A stretch of 64,000 nucleotides of DNA from Brevibacterium aurantiacum (GTDB lineage: Bacteria > Actinomycetota > Actinomycetes > Actinomycetales > Brevibacteriaceae). Position numbers and translations under genes: made by a program. A model generated the notes under the pieces. That model did no database searches and was not told the DNA's origin. It worked only from the letters and a program-made list of their open reading frames with translations. This document shows positions 33,615 to 42,589 of this stretch, piece after piece; within the stretch, counting starts at the first letter, position 1, and every line of letters starts with the position of its first letter. Location of the stretch: positions 128,639 to 192,638 of the forward strand of contig NZ_VLTK01000006.1 in the NCBI RefSeq assembly GCF_007558825.1, given 5' to 3'.

Positions 33615-35456
33615 TCAGCCAAAGATCGACTCGTCCAAGTCTGTGCCGGCACTGGGGTCTTCGTTGCCGCCGCCTCCGGACTGGTTTCCGCCGCCGTCGT
33701 CGGAGCTGTCGGACCCGCTGTTCGGGTTCGAACCGCTGGTGTCATTGCCGTTCTGGCCGCCGTTCGGATCGCTGCTCGAGCCCGAGTCGGTGTCAGCTCC
33801 GTCGTCTGTGCTGCTCGAGTCGCTGCCCTCGGAATCACTGGCCGAAGCACTGTCGGAATTCGACGAGCCGGTATCGTTCGAGTTGCTGCTCTCGTTGCTC
33901 GAGGAGCCCCCATCGTCGTTGCTGCTCGATCCCGATCCATCGTCGCCGCTGGTCTCTGACGGTGTGGGAGTGTTCGAAGGTTCAGGTTCCTCCGTCTCCA
34001 CCGGCTCTTCGGCCGGGCCAGAGGAGATGTAGAGCGTGACGGTATCGCCCTCTTCGAAGGTGTAGCCGTTGTCGCCCTCACCCACATCGGCGACCGTGCC
34101 CGCTGCGCGGGAGGACTCGATGGTCTGGGTCTCGGCTTCCAGCCCCTGCCGTTCGAGGTTCTGAGTCGCCGAGGATTCGGTCAGTCCGATGTAATCGCTC
34201 TTGTCGATTTCGATCGTCTTCGCTGCCTGCGACGTCGTGGGGGCGCTGGTGCTGGGGTCCGGCTCGGGCTCGGCATTGCCTCCTCCGAGGAAGAACCACA
34301 GCAGCGAACCGACGGCGATGAGTGCGACGATCGCGAGGATCCAGATGAGGGCGCGGCCCTTCTTCGACTGCTTCTCGTCGAGCTCCTTGTCCTCTTCGTT
34401 CTCAGCGTCGAGTTCGCTGCCATTTGCAGCTCCGGCGCCCGCTGCACCGGCCGCACCTGCACCAGCAATACCTGCGGCAGCTGCACCCGGGTAGGCACGA
34501 GTCTCCTCGTTGGACGCCGTGACCGGCATCGCCTTGGTCGTCGGCACGGGTTCGGGGCTGTTGAAGACCTGGGTCAGTGCATCGGAGGCGGCGCTGCCCA
34601 GTCGCATCTGCGGCAGAATCTCTTCGGCACCTGCGACATCGCCTGCGGCCAGCGCATCGGCGGCCCGGGATACCGCCATGGCATCCGAGGGCCTGCGTTC
34701 GGGCTTCTTCTCAAGCAGGCAGTCGACGAAGCGCCGCAATGGCTCGGACACTGTGTCCGGAAGCGGCGGATGCTGCTGGTTGACCTGGGCGATGGCGATC
34801 GCGACCTGCGAGTCACCGGTGAACGGACGTTGCCCGGCCAGTGCCTCATAGGCGATGATGCCCAGAGCGTAGAGGTCGGAGCCGGACCCCGAACCCTTGC
34901 CTGTGGCCTGCTCCGGTGCCAGGTACTGGGCGGTGCCCATCACCTGGCCGGTCTTCGTCAGCGGGGCCTGGTCGGTGACGCGGGCGATGCCGAAGTCCGT
35001 GATCTTGACCCGGAAGTCCGGGGTCATGAGGATGTTGCCGGGTTTGATGTCGCGGTGGATGACTCCCACCTTGTGGGCCGCCCCCAGCGCCTGCGCGGAC
35101 TGGGAGACGATGCTCAGAGTATCCGTCTCCGACAGGGGTGCGCTGCGCTCGATGATCGCCGACAGTGCCTCACCTGGCACGTACTCCATGACGAGATAAG
35201 GGGATCCCTGCTCATCGCCGTAGTCGAAGACACCGGCGATACCGGGGTCCGATGCGCGTCCCATGTTCTGTGCCTCGGCGCGGAACCGCGCGAGGAAGGT
35301 CGTATCCGAAAGGTATTCGTCCTTGAGGATCTTCGCCGCAATCTCACGGCCGAGCACGGAGTCGACGCCCTTCCAGACCTCGCCCATGCCGCCCACGGCA
35401 ATGCGAGAGGTGAGCTTGTATCGGTTTCCCAACAGGGTGCCTTCGACGGGTCTCAT
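33615..35456 (-). CDS. pknA: Ser/Thr protein kinase PknA-like, with one PASTA domain
   Basis: 613 residues. Kinase domain about 10-270: VGGMGEVWKG, Lys42, HRDIKPGN with Asp136, DFG 154-156, activation loop LTKTGQVMGTAQYLAPEQ. A long Ala/Gly-rich linker (AAAAGIAGAGAAGAAG) leads to a TM helix (about 369-391). Outside is a single PASTA-like domain (about 416-480) and then 130 residues of almost only Ser, Asp, Gly, Asn and Thr. Classical mycobacterial PknA lacks PASTA and this tail. Start overlaps the pbpA stop (ATGA). Probable targets include division and wall proteins encoded beside it. Confidence 0.93.
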   Translation of the reverse strand: MRPVEGTLLGNRYKLTSRIAVGGMGEVWKGVDSVLGREIAAKILKDEYLSDTTFLARFRAEAQNMGRASDPGIAGVFDYGDEQGSPYLVMEYVPGEALSAIIERSAPLSETDTLSIVSQSAQALGAAHKVGVIHRDIKPGNILMTPDFRVKITDFGIARVTDQAPLTKTGQVMGTAQYLAPEQATGKGSGSGSDLYALGIIAYEALAGQRPFTGDSQVAIAIAQVNQQHPPLPDTVSEPLRRFVDCLLEKKPERRPSDAMAVSRAADALAAGDVAGAEEILPQMRLGSAASDALTQVFNSPEPVPTTKAMPVTASNEETRAYPGAAAAGIAGAGAAGAAGAGAANGSELDAENEEDKELDEKQSKKGRALIWILAIVALIAVGSLLWFFLGGGNAEPEPDPSTSAPTTSQAAKTIEIDKSDYIGLTESSATQNLERQGLEAETQTIESSRAAGTVADVGEGDNGYTFEEGDTVTLYISSGPAEEPVETEEPEPSNTPTPSETSGDDGSGSSSNDDGGSSSNESSNSNDTGSSNSDSASASDSEGSDSSSTDDGADTDSGSSSDPNGGQNGNDTSGSNPNSGSDSSDDGGGNQSGGGGNEDPSAGTDLDESIFG

Positions 35457-36922
35457 TTTTCGACCACCGCTTCCATCATGTCCTTGGCGATCGGTCCTGC
35501 GACCGTCGCTCCATAAGCTTCGTTGCCCGCGTTTCCGCCGTTCTCCACGACGACCGCGACTGCGATCTTCGGATCATCGGCTGGGGCGAATGATATGAAC
35601 CACGCGTGCGGGGCCGCACCGGGTCCGTGCTGTGCGGTGCCGGTCTTCGCGGCGACCTTCGTGCCGTTCATCTTGGCCACCGAGGCGGTTCCGTCCTCGA
35701 CCACGCCTTCCATCATCGTGGTCAGCTGATCGGCGGTCTTACCCGAAACGGGCCGCGACATCTGCGCTGGGCGCATCTCCTTGATGGGTTCGAGAGTGCT
35801 CGCGTTCAGAACCCGGTCGACGAGCTGCGGCTTCATCATCTTGCCGCCGTTGGCGATTCCCGCCGTCATCATCGCCATCTGCATCGGCGTGGACCTGACC
35901 TCGTACTGTCCCAGCGAGGACTGAGCCAACTGGGGTGGATTGAGGTCCTTCGGGAACGTGGACGCACTGACGTTGAGCGGAATCTCCATCTCCTGGCCGA
36001 ATCCGAACTTCTCCGCCTGTTCCTTGATCGCATCCTCGCCCAGATCCATTCCGAGTGAGGCGAATGAGGTGTTGCAGGACTCGGCGAGCGAATCGGCCAG
36101 GGACGGGCTTCCGCCGTTGCGGCAGGCGCCCGGATGGGAGTTGCCGATCGTGGAGGTGGTCTGGGGCAGGTCGAGCTCTGCCGGACCGTTCAGCGTCGAA
36201 TCCGGCTTGTAATCGCCCGATTCCAGCGCGGCCGCAGCCACGAGGACCTTGAACGTCGAGCCCGGAGGGTACAGGTTTCCGCCGATGGCGCGATTATAGG
36301 CAGGCTTGTCCTCAGCGTTGTTGAGAGTCTCGAAGGCGGACTGCGCGGTCGAGGAGTCATGACTGGCGATGGGGTTGGGGTCCCAGCCAGGTGTCGAGGC
36401 CATGGCGAGGATCTTGCCGGTCTTCGGATCGAGTGCGACCGCTGCACCGTTCTGGTTGCCCAGTCCGTCCCAGGCGGCCTTCTGCACCTTCGGGTCGATG
36501 CTCAGCTCCACGGCCGCACCGCGGGGCTGCTCACCTGTGACCAGGCTGCCGACCTTGTCGTAGAACAACGCGTCGGAGTCGCCGGAGAGGTACTCGCCGG
36601 AGGCACGCTCCATGCCCGAAGCTCCCGAGACGATGGAGTAGTACCCGGTCATGGAGGCGTAGGCACGGGGATCGAGGCCCTCCGAGCCGTACTTGCGCTG
36701 GAACTTGTACTTGTCGTCGACTGGTTCCGAGTAGGCGATCTTCTTGCCGTCGACGAGGATCGGACCCCGGTCGCGAGCCAGCTGGTCGAGGACCTTCCGG
36801 TTGTTGAGCGCATTGTTGTTCAGTGAGTCGGCGGTGACGAACTGAACCCAGCTGGTGGAGCTGAACAGGAGCGCGAACATGACGAACCCGACGATGCTGA
36901 TGTGCTTCAGTGGCTTCTTCAT
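35453..36922 (-). CDS. pbpA: Class B penicillin-binding protein PbpA
   Basis: 489 residues. Peptidoglycan transpeptidase anchored by an N-terminal TM helix (about 9-28). Catalytic motifs: Ser222-TFK (PPGSTFK), SCN at 282-284, KTGT at 426-429. Short PBP dimerisation domain before the transpeptidase (RGPILVDGKKIAYSEPV). Size and position in the pknA/rodA run match actinobacterial PbpA. It overlaps rodA (36919-36922) and pknA (35453-35456) by ATGA, so RodA and PbpA are made together as a glycosyltransferase-transpeptidase pair. Confidence 0.95.
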   Translation of the reverse strand: MKKPLKHISIVGFVMFALLFSSTSWVQFVTADSLNNNALNNRKVLDQLARDRGPILVDGKKIAYSEPVDDKYKFQRKYGSEGLDPRAYASMTGYYSIVSGASGMERASGEYLSGDSDALFYDKVGSLVTGEQPRGAAVELSIDPKVQKAAWDGLGNQNGAAVALDPKTGKILAMASTPGWDPNPIASHDSSTAQSAFETLNNAEDKPAYNRAIGGNLYPPGSTFKVLVAAAALESGDYKPDSTLNGPAELDLPQTTSTIGNSHPGACRNGGSPSLADSLAESCNTSFASLGMDLGEDAIKEQAEKFGFGQEMEIPLNVSASTFPKDLNPPQLAQSSLGQYEVRSTPMQMAMMTAGIANGGKMMKPQLVDRVLNASTLEPIKEMRPAQMSRPVSGKTADQLTTMMEGVVEDGTASVAKMNGTKVAAKTGTAQHGPGAAPHAWFISFAPADDPKIAVAVVVENGGNAGNEAYGATVAGPIAKDMMEAVVEK

Positions 36923-38505
36923 CGTTCACCTCCGGTAGTGCCCAGATTGGTCGTCGGGTCCTCATCGGACCGGTCTGTCTCGAGATCGGCGGCGCCGAAG
37001 TTGGTCGTCGGCGCATCGTCGCTGGTGGCGCGATTCGTGGCGAGACCGCCAGTCGCGTGTTCGTGTGCTCCCTCGACACGTCTCGTGTCATTGCGATTCC
37101 CGGCCGCCCGCGCCGAGGCGGTGGCGTCGTCGGGATCCTCCGTGATCTTGAGGACACCGGTGTGGAACTCCTCCACCGGTCGCCTGGCATTGTCGGAGAT
37201 GCGCAGGAGCAGCGCGATGATCATCCAGTTTGCGATCAGAGATGACCCGCCTTGGGCGAGGAACGGCGTGGTCAGACCCGTGAGCGGAATGAGGCGGGTG
37301 ACGCCGCCGACGACGACGAAGACCTGGAGGGCGATCGTGAAGCTCAAGCCCGTGGCCAGCAGGGTGCCGAAACCGTCGCGCAGCTGCTGGGCGGTCTTGA
37401 TGCCGCGCTGGAAGATGAACAGGTAGCAGAGCAGGATCACGAAGAGCCCCGCCATGCCCAGTTCTTCGCCGAGGCTGGCGTAGATGAAGTCGGATTCGGC
37501 ATAGGGGACCATGTTGGGTCGGCCCTCACCGAGTCCGGTTCCGGTCAGCCCGCCGTTGGACATGCCGAACAGACCTTGGACCAGCTGGTACGAACCACCA
37601 GGGGTTTTGTTGTACTCCTCGGCAGTGAGTGCATTGAGCCAACCGTCGACACGCTGCCCGACGTGGGAGAAGAGGAAGGTCGCTGCGACCGCGCCGGCAG
37701 CGAAGAAGCCGAGTCCGAGGATGATCCAGGAGACCTTGCTCGTCGCAACATAGAGCATGGCGACGAACAGGCCGAAGAACAGCAGCGAGGTGCCCAGGTC
37801 CCTCTCGAATACGAGGATGCCGACGCTGGCCACCCAAGCGATGATGATGGGACCGAAGTCACGCAGGCGCGGGAAGCGGATGCCGAGGATCTTCGGGCCG
37901 GCCAGAACCAACTGGTCACGATAGGACACGAGGTAGCCGGCGAAGAAGATGGCCAGCAGGATCTTGGCGATCTCACCGGGCTGGAAGGACATCGGGCCGA
38001 CGCCGATCCAAATGCGCGCACCGTTGACCGTCTTGCCAAGGCCGGGAAGCAGCGGGAGCATGAGGAAGATCAGCGCAGCGAACCCCGAGAGGAAGGTGTA
38101 GCGGCGCAGCCACCTGTGGTCACCCAAGAAGATGATGATGCCGACGGCCAGAGCGACGCCCAAGGTCATCCAGATCAGCTGGGTGACTCCGCTGTTCTGG
38201 TATTCGTCCCGGCCGAGGTCGACGCGGTAGATCATCGCCAGGCCCAGGCCGTTGAGCAGAACCGCGATCGGGATGAGGACAGGGTCGGCGTACTTGGCCT
38301 TCCACCACACGACGATGTGGATGATGAGACCGAGTGCGGCCAACCACGCCGCGTACTGGTAGACATTGGCGGGGATCGTGTCCTCGGTGCCGAGTCCCAC
38401 GAGGGCATAGGCGCTCGTGGATACGGCGATGGCGAGGATGAGGAGGCCGAGTTCCGCCAAGCGATAAGGCCGTGGCCGCGCGCCTTGGTTGGGATTCGCG
38501 GACAT
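36919..38505 (-). CDS. rodA: SEDS peptidoglycan glycosyltransferase RodA/FtsW family
   Basis: 528 residues with about ten TM helices. Visible signature parts: FQPGEIAKILLAIFFAGYLVS, GTGLGEGRPNMVPYAESDFIYASLGEELG, and TGLTTPFLAQGGSSLIANWM, the SEDS fingerprints with the catalytic Asp region after helix 6. The last ~90 residues are hydrophilic and cytoplasmic, with two near-identical acidic PTTN motifs (APTTNFG and DPTTNLG), plausible phospho-Thr sites for PknA/PknB and FHA binding. GTG/ATG junctions couple it to pstP and pbpA. Confidence 0.95.
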   Translation of the reverse strand: MSANPNQGARPRPYRLAELGLLILAIAVSTSAYALVGLGTEDTIPANVYQYAAWLAALGLIIHIVVWWKAKYADPVLIPIAVLLNGLGLAMIYRVDLGRDEYQNSGVTQLIWMTLGVALAVGIIIFLGDHRWLRRYTFLSGFAALIFLMLPLLPGLGKTVNGARIWIGVGPMSFQPGEIAKILLAIFFAGYLVSYRDQLVLAGPKILGIRFPRLRDFGPIIIAWVASVGILVFERDLGTSLLFFGLFVAMLYVATSKVSWIILGLGFFAAGAVAATFLFSHVGQRVDGWLNALTAEEYNKTPGGSYQLVQGLFGMSNGGLTGTGLGEGRPNMVPYAESDFIYASLGEELGMAGLFVILLCYLFIFQRGIKTAQQLRDGFGTLLATGLSFTIALQVFVVVGGVTRLIPLTGLTTPFLAQGGSSLIANWMIIALLLRISDNARRPVEEFHTGVLKITEDPDDATASARAAGNRNDTRRVEGAHEHATGGLATNRATSDDAPTTNFGAADLETDRSDEDPTTNLGTTGGER

Positions 38506-39959
38506 TATTGTGACTCCTCAGTGATGGCATCACTGGGATCGACCGCTTGGGAACTCGGTGGTGACGGTGCGGGATCGCTGGGGCTCGCGGCGTCTTCGGC
38601 ATTGCCTGAGACAGTGCCGGACTTGTCGGCTTCCTGACGCAGGTTCTCGATGATGCGATCGGCCTCGTCGCGGGAGTCAGCCTGGATGGAGCCGCGCAGA
38701 CGATCCTGCGAAAAGCTGTTGAGGGTGCCGACCTCGATGTCGGTGGTGTCCTCGAGCTGGCTGAGTTCGATGGGTCCCAAGGTGGTGTCGAGGCCCCGAT
38801 AGAGGGTGACTTTCCCATCGAGATTCGTCAGGTAGTAGTGGTTGTTCATGTAGTTATAGGCGAAGAATCCGCCCACGGCGATCGCGACGATGACGATGGC
38901 CGCGATGATCCAACCCAGGTAGGACCGCTTTTCGACCTCGTCGTCGTCAGCGTCGAGGTCATCCTCCTCGGTGGGTTCGTCCCTGTCGGACGTCTCCGTG
39001 TCGGTGCGCTGGGAGGGTGGGACCACCTCGGCGGTGGGCTCCTGCTTATCGGAGTCGGACACCGCCTGCAGGGGAACGGTGTCGGTGGGGATGTCGCCGT
39101 TGCCGTAGTGGGGCTGAGTCTCCGTGGTGGCTTCGTCGACGTCGGGGTTCGTGCCGATCGTGGCGTACTTCGGGTTGAGGTGGACGGAGCCGACGGAGCT
39201 GCCGTGCACGGTGTCGACGGTGCCCTCGAGCACGTCGCCGATGACGACGGTGACGTTGTCGGCACCGCCCCCTGCCAGGGCCAGGTCGATGAGCTGACGG
39301 CAGCATTCGTCGGGATCGGAGACCTCGGCGAGGATGCGGGCGATGTCGTCGATGTCCGCGAAGCCGGTCAGTCCGTCCGAGCACAGCATCCAGCGGTCGC
39401 CGACGTGGGCTTCACGCAGAGTGAGGTCGAGATCGGGGGAGGCTCCGACGTCGCCGAGGACCTTCATGACGACCGATCGCTGCGGGTGGGTCTCCGCCTC
39501 GTCAGCGGTGATGCGACCTTCGTCGACGAGCATCTGGACGAAGGTGTGGTCGTGGGTGACGGTCTGAAGTTCCCCGTCGCGCAGCACGTAGCCGCGGGAG
39601 TCGCCGATGTGGGCGAGTGCGAACCGGTTGCCCGGTGCCCTCAGCAGAGCGGTGACCGTGGTGCCCATGCCGGCGAGCTCGGGCTGTTCGGCGACACCGC
39701 GGCAGATGCGGTCATTGGCCTCGAGGATCGAGGTGCGCAGGATCTCCAGAGCGTCCTCGCCGCTGGGTTCGCGATCGAGGTCGGCGAGGCGGGAGACGGT
39801 GATCGCCGAGGCGACGTCCCCGCCTGCGTGACCGCCCATTCCGTCAGCGATGAGTAAGAAATTCGGACCCGCATAGCCGGAATCCTGGTTGTTCTTACGC
39901 ACCAGCCCGGTGTGAGACCGGGCTGCTGAACGGAGGGTGATCGTACCGTCGGTCGTCAC
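38505..39959 (-). CDS. pstP: PP2C-type Ser/Thr phosphatase PstP
   Basis: 484 residues. Removes phosphates placed by PknA and PknB. Metal-binding motifs of PPM phosphatases: RKNNQDSG, LLIADGMGGHAGGDVAS, LAHIGDSRGYVLR, LCSDGLTGF, and GGADNVTVVIGD. An acidic linker (TEEDDLDADDDEVEK) precedes a TM helix (about 355-377, YLGWIIAAIVIVAIAVGGFF) and a C-terminal outside part of about 105 residues with a PASTA-like feel (LYRGLDTTLGPIELSQLEDTTDI) and a Pro/Ser end. GTG start overlaps fhaB stop. Confidence 0.95.
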   Translation of the reverse strand: MTTDGTITLRSAARSHTGLVRKNNQDSGYAGPNFLLIADGMGGHAGGDVASAITVSRLADLDREPSGEDALEILRTSILEANDRICRGVAEQPELAGMGTTVTALLRAPGNRFALAHIGDSRGYVLRDGELQTVTHDHTFVQMLVDEGRITADEAETHPQRSVVMKVLGDVGASPDLDLTLREAHVGDRWMLCSDGLTGFADIDDIARILAEVSDPDECCRQLIDLALAGGGADNVTVVIGDVLEGTVDTVHGSSVGSVHLNPKYATIGTNPDVDEATTETQPHYGNGDIPTDTVPLQAVSDSDKQEPTAEVVPPSQRTDTETSDRDEPTEEDDLDADDDEVEKRSYLGWIIAAIVIVAIAVGGFFAYNYMNNHYYLTNLDGKVTLYRGLDTTLGPIELSQLEDTTDIEVGTLNSFSQDRLRGSIQADSRDEADRIIENLRQEADKSGTVSGNAEDAASPSDPAPSPPSSQAVDPSDAITEESQ

Positions 39960-40474
39960 GATTGGGTCTCCAGCGTCGTATGGCCGATGGTGATCTGGGT
40001 GCCGATCCGCAGACTGATGGGCGAATGCATGGGCGAGCCGTCGACGATCGTCCCGTTCGTCGAGCCCAGATCCTCAAGGACCCAGGAGCCGTTGGCGGCC
40101 ACGATTCGCGCATGATGGCTGGAGGCGAAATCGTCATTGATGACGATCGAGTTGTCCGGCGCACGCCCGAAGGTCACCGGCGCCCCGGAGAGAGTGATCA
40201 AGGTCCCGGTCAAGGGCCCACCGGTGACGCGGACAGATCCCGGATGCGCTTGAGACCTCGCGGGAGCAGGCGTCGGCGCGGGGACCGGTGCTGGTCTGCT
40301 CGGTGCCGGGCTCGGAGCTGCATTACGGGAGGCTCTGCCACCTCGGCGAGACTTCCTGGGGGCCTTTTTGGCACCGAAGATGTCGCGTCTGAGGACACCG
40401 GCCACTCCGAGCACGAAGAGCCAGAGGATGATGAAGAAGGCGAACCGGAAGACGGTGACGGTGAATTCGCTCAC
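39956..40474 (-). CDS. fhaB: FHA-domain membrane protein FhaB/FipA
   Basis: 172 residues. One N-terminal TM helix (about 7-27, VFRFAFFIILWLFVLGVAGV), basic stretch KKAPRKSRRGGR, Pro/Ala-rich linker (PAPSRPAPVPAPTPAPA), then a C-terminal FHA domain with VTFGRAPDNSIVIND, ASSHHARI and LEDLGSTNGTIVDG, the phospho-Thr-binding loops. In mycobacteria FhaB links phosphorylated kinase signals to division. Overlaps fhaA and pstP by 4 bases on each side. Confidence 0.93.
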   Translation of the reverse strand: MSEFTVTVFRFAFFIILWLFVLGVAGVLRRDIFGAKKAPRKSRRGGRASRNAAPSPAPSRPAPVPAPTPAPARSQAHPGSVRVTGGPLTGTLITLSGAPVTFGRAPDNSIVINDDFASSHHARIVAANGSWVLEDLGSTNGTIVDGSPMHSPISLRIGTQITIGHTTLETQS

Positions 40475-41313
40475 TGGGCGTCCTGTTCGATCTCGTGGTA
40501 GCGCACCTCTGCATCTCCGGCCATGAGGACATCACCGTCGGCGAGGTTCGCCGAGGTGAGCTTGCGGCCGCGCAGAAGTGTTCCGTTGGTCGATCCGAGG
40601 TCGTTGGCGACCGCGTGATCGCGCTCGACGGTGATCTCGAAGTGCCGGCGGGAGACGCCGGGGTCGTCGATGACGTAATCGGAGCTGGATGAGGAGCGTC
40701 CGAAGACGTTCGTGCCCTGGTGCAGTGCGTAGTCCTGTCCGTGGATGGTGACGCTCGCATCGATCGTGCGCGACCTGGACGGTGCGGCCTGGCGCACTGG
40801 CGCTGGTGTGGGTTCCGGGGTGCGCCTGGGCGGGACCGGACGGGAACCGGAGTTGGCCTGTCCTTCACCCACGATGTTGTGTGAGCGGGACACGGGGTCG
40901 TAGCCGCCGCGGTTGGCCGGTTGGGCTGCGGGCGATCCGTCGGGACGCTGTGTGCTTGAGACGACACGGTACATTCCGGTGTCGAGATCTTCTGCTTCGA
41001 CGAATTCGACGGAGACGGGACCGACGAAGCTGTAGGCCTGCTCGACCGCGTGATCACCGATCACCTGTCGCAGGTCCGAGCGGAGTTCATTCTCAAGCCC
41101 CGAGAGCCGGTCGAAATCTGTGGGTGACAGCTCGATGCTGTAGTGGTTGGCGGTCAGTGTCCGTCCGCGCGAGACGACTGCGGCCTTGTTATCGGCTTCG
41201 CGTCGCAGTGAGCCGGCCAGCTCGACCGGTTCCACCTGTGAGCGGAACGCTTTGGCGAAGGCGCCGTTGACGACATTCTCCAATCCCTTCTCGAAACGAT
41301 CGAGAATCCCCAT
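40471..41313 (-). CDS. fhaA: FHA-domain protein FhaA (DUF3662-FHA)
   Basis: 280 residues. N-terminal DUF3662 domain (about 1-125: MGILDRFEKGLENVVNGAFA, LRREADNKAAVVSRGRTLTA, LDTGMYRVVSS), a Pro/Arg-rich linker, and a C-terminal FHA domain (GTNVFGRSSSSSDYVIDD, VSRRHFEIT, DLGSTNGTLLRGRK). In Mycobacterium this binds phosphorylated MviN pseudokinase and PknB and controls peptidoglycan synthesis. GGAGG lies 5 bases before the ATG. First gene of the long minus-strand run reaching to pknB. Confidence 0.95.
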   Translation of the reverse strand: MGILDRFEKGLENVVNGAFAKAFRSQVEPVELAGSLRREADNKAAVVSRGRTLTANHYSIELSPTDFDRLSGLENELRSDLRQVIGDHAVEQAYSFVGPVSVEFVEAEDLDTGMYRVVSSTQRPDGSPAAQPANRGGYDPVSRSHNIVGEGQANSGSRPVPPRRTPEPTPAPVRQAAPSRSRTIDASVTIHGQDYALHQGTNVFGRSSSSSDYVIDDPGVSRRHFEITVERDHAVANDLGSTNGTLLRGRKLTSANLADGDVLMAGDAEVRYHEIEQDAQ

Positions 41314-41670
41314 GGCACCTCCTCATCCAGGTATCGTGCGCGTGACGAACGTTTCGCCACCAGCCCGGACTGTGCGTCCGAGCGAGTCTGTCTAGGTGAT
41401 TCCACGCTCGGAAAAGGACACCGAGATGGAGACACCAACACCCAATCCTAACGCGGTGAAGCTCTCAACTCACGTCACTGGGTATTTCGGGGCCGAGGTC
41501 TGCTCGGATTCCCGGCGGTCGTCCAGCTTAGGGGTTGTCGCTGAGTACTCCTTGAGCCTCTGACGAGCGCCGATGTCATGGGAGATGAGGCGTGCGTCAC
41601 CTCAGACGCGAAGCGGACGGGCATCGAATGTGAACGTCGACACGTTTCGGGCGTTTCGGCTGAGCTCGGT
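41314..41670. other. Gene-free region between fhaA and tRNA-Leu
   Basis: Must hold the promoter of the fhaA-pknB run on the minus strand, but I see no clear -35/-10 pair. Open frames here lack codon bias and family similarity. No repeats or strong hairpins seen. Confidence 0.4.
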
Positions 41671-41699
41671 TTCATTCTTCGGGGTCGCGATGCTAGAGT
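41671..41699 (+). promoter_or_regulatory. Putative promoter of tRNA-Leu
   Basis: TTCATT (41671-41676) and TAGAGT (41694-41699) with a 17-base spacer, ending 12 bp before the tRNA. The -35 box is weak. Confidence 0.4.
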
Positions 41700-41711
41700 T
41701 TTCTCTTGTTC

Positions 41712-41795
<84 letters not shown>

Positions 41796-41803
41796 CAGTG
41801 AAC

Positions 41804-41852
41804 AACAGCCCTTCACCAGGGTCCTTCGGGGCCACGGTGGAGGGCTGTTTCG
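41804..41852 (+). terminator. Terminator after tRNA-Leu
   Basis: AACAGCCCTTCACC (41804-41817) pairs with 41836-41849 with one T-G wobble, loop contains GGTCC-TTC-GGGGCC, followed by TTTC. Confidence 0.75.
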
Positions 41853-41899
41853 CGTCTGCATACGTGTGAGGTGCCCCCCTGAGAGTTGAGAGGCGATCG

Positions 41900-41914
41900 A
41901 AGGAGGTCACGCTG
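41900..41914 (+). promoter_or_regulatory. Near-perfect ribosome site AAGGAGGT before an in-frame CTG
   Basis: AAGGAGGT (41900-41907) lies 4 bases before CTG at 41912. From that CTG the frame is open for 64 codons into the DUF1801 gene. It could mark a non-ATG start or the beginning of a lost gene. Confidence 0.35.
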
Positions 41915-42103
41915 AGTAGGCCTGAACCAGCTGAGTTTGACTTCGACTGTGGACTTCCACCCTCACGCCGGTCGCCGTGGGTGGGTTCTGCAGCAGTGGG
42001 CAGGATCTGTCCGATCCATCAGGATTCGAGAAGTGCCGCCTCGCGGACACAAGTACTGTGGGGATACGGATACCCCACAGCAAGTCGAAGTGAGGAACGC
42101 GCG

Positions 42104-42571
42104 ATGTCCCCCAACGCCACAGACGACAGCAATGCCAGAGACGATGGATTCTCTGACCAGGAGCGCGCGGCGATCAAAGATCGGGCAAAGGAGCTCAAGA
42201 CCCAGGCGAAGCGACGCAAGTCTGAGGACAAGGCCGCGGCGGATGAGGCCGACCTGCTGGCGAAGATCGAGCAGATGCCCGCCGGTGATCGTGAGATGGC
42301 CGAACGTCTCCATTCGATCGTCGGCTCCGTCGCACCGGATCTGGCGCCCAAGCTCTATTACGGACAGCCCGGGTATGCCCGGAAGGGGAAGGTCATCTGC
42401 TTCTTCCGCAGTGGAGGGATGGACAAGGCCCGCTACTCCACATTCGGGTTCAGCCCGGAAGCCGCACTCGACAACCCGGATGGATTCTGGCCGACCTCCT
42501 ACGCCTTGGAGGATCCGAGTGAGGCTGCGTGGGAGGCCATCGCGGACCTCATCAGTTCAGCGACCGCCTGA
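42104..42571 (+). CDS. DUF1801 (YdhG-like) domain protein
   Basis: 155 residues. N-terminal 50 residues are charged and helical (DQERAAIKDRAKELKTQAKR, then EDKAAADEADLL), followed by a DUF1801 domain: LHSIVGSVAPDLAPKLYYGQ, PGYARKGKVICFFRSGGMDK, ARYSTFGFSPEAALDNPDGF, WPTSYALEDP. These domains fold like small iron-chaperone/frataxin-type or YdhG proteins; function is unknown. ATG 42104 has GAGGAA upstream, but see the stronger site at 41900 in the same frame. Confidence 0.8.
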   Translation: MSPNATDDSNARDDGFSDQERAAIKDRAKELKTQAKRRKSEDKAAADEADLLAKIEQMPAGDREMAERLHSIVGSVAPDLAPKLYYGQPGYARKGKVICFFRSGGMDKARYSTFGFSPEAALDNPDGFWPTSYALEDPSEAAWEAIADLISSATA

Positions 42572-42589
42572 TGACCCTGGGTGGATGAC

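Noticed and set aside
37252..38637. 461-residue plus-strand frame over rodA
   Set aside because: Antisense of a clear SEDS gene; Glu/Asp/Arg-rich filler typical of high-GC shadow frames.
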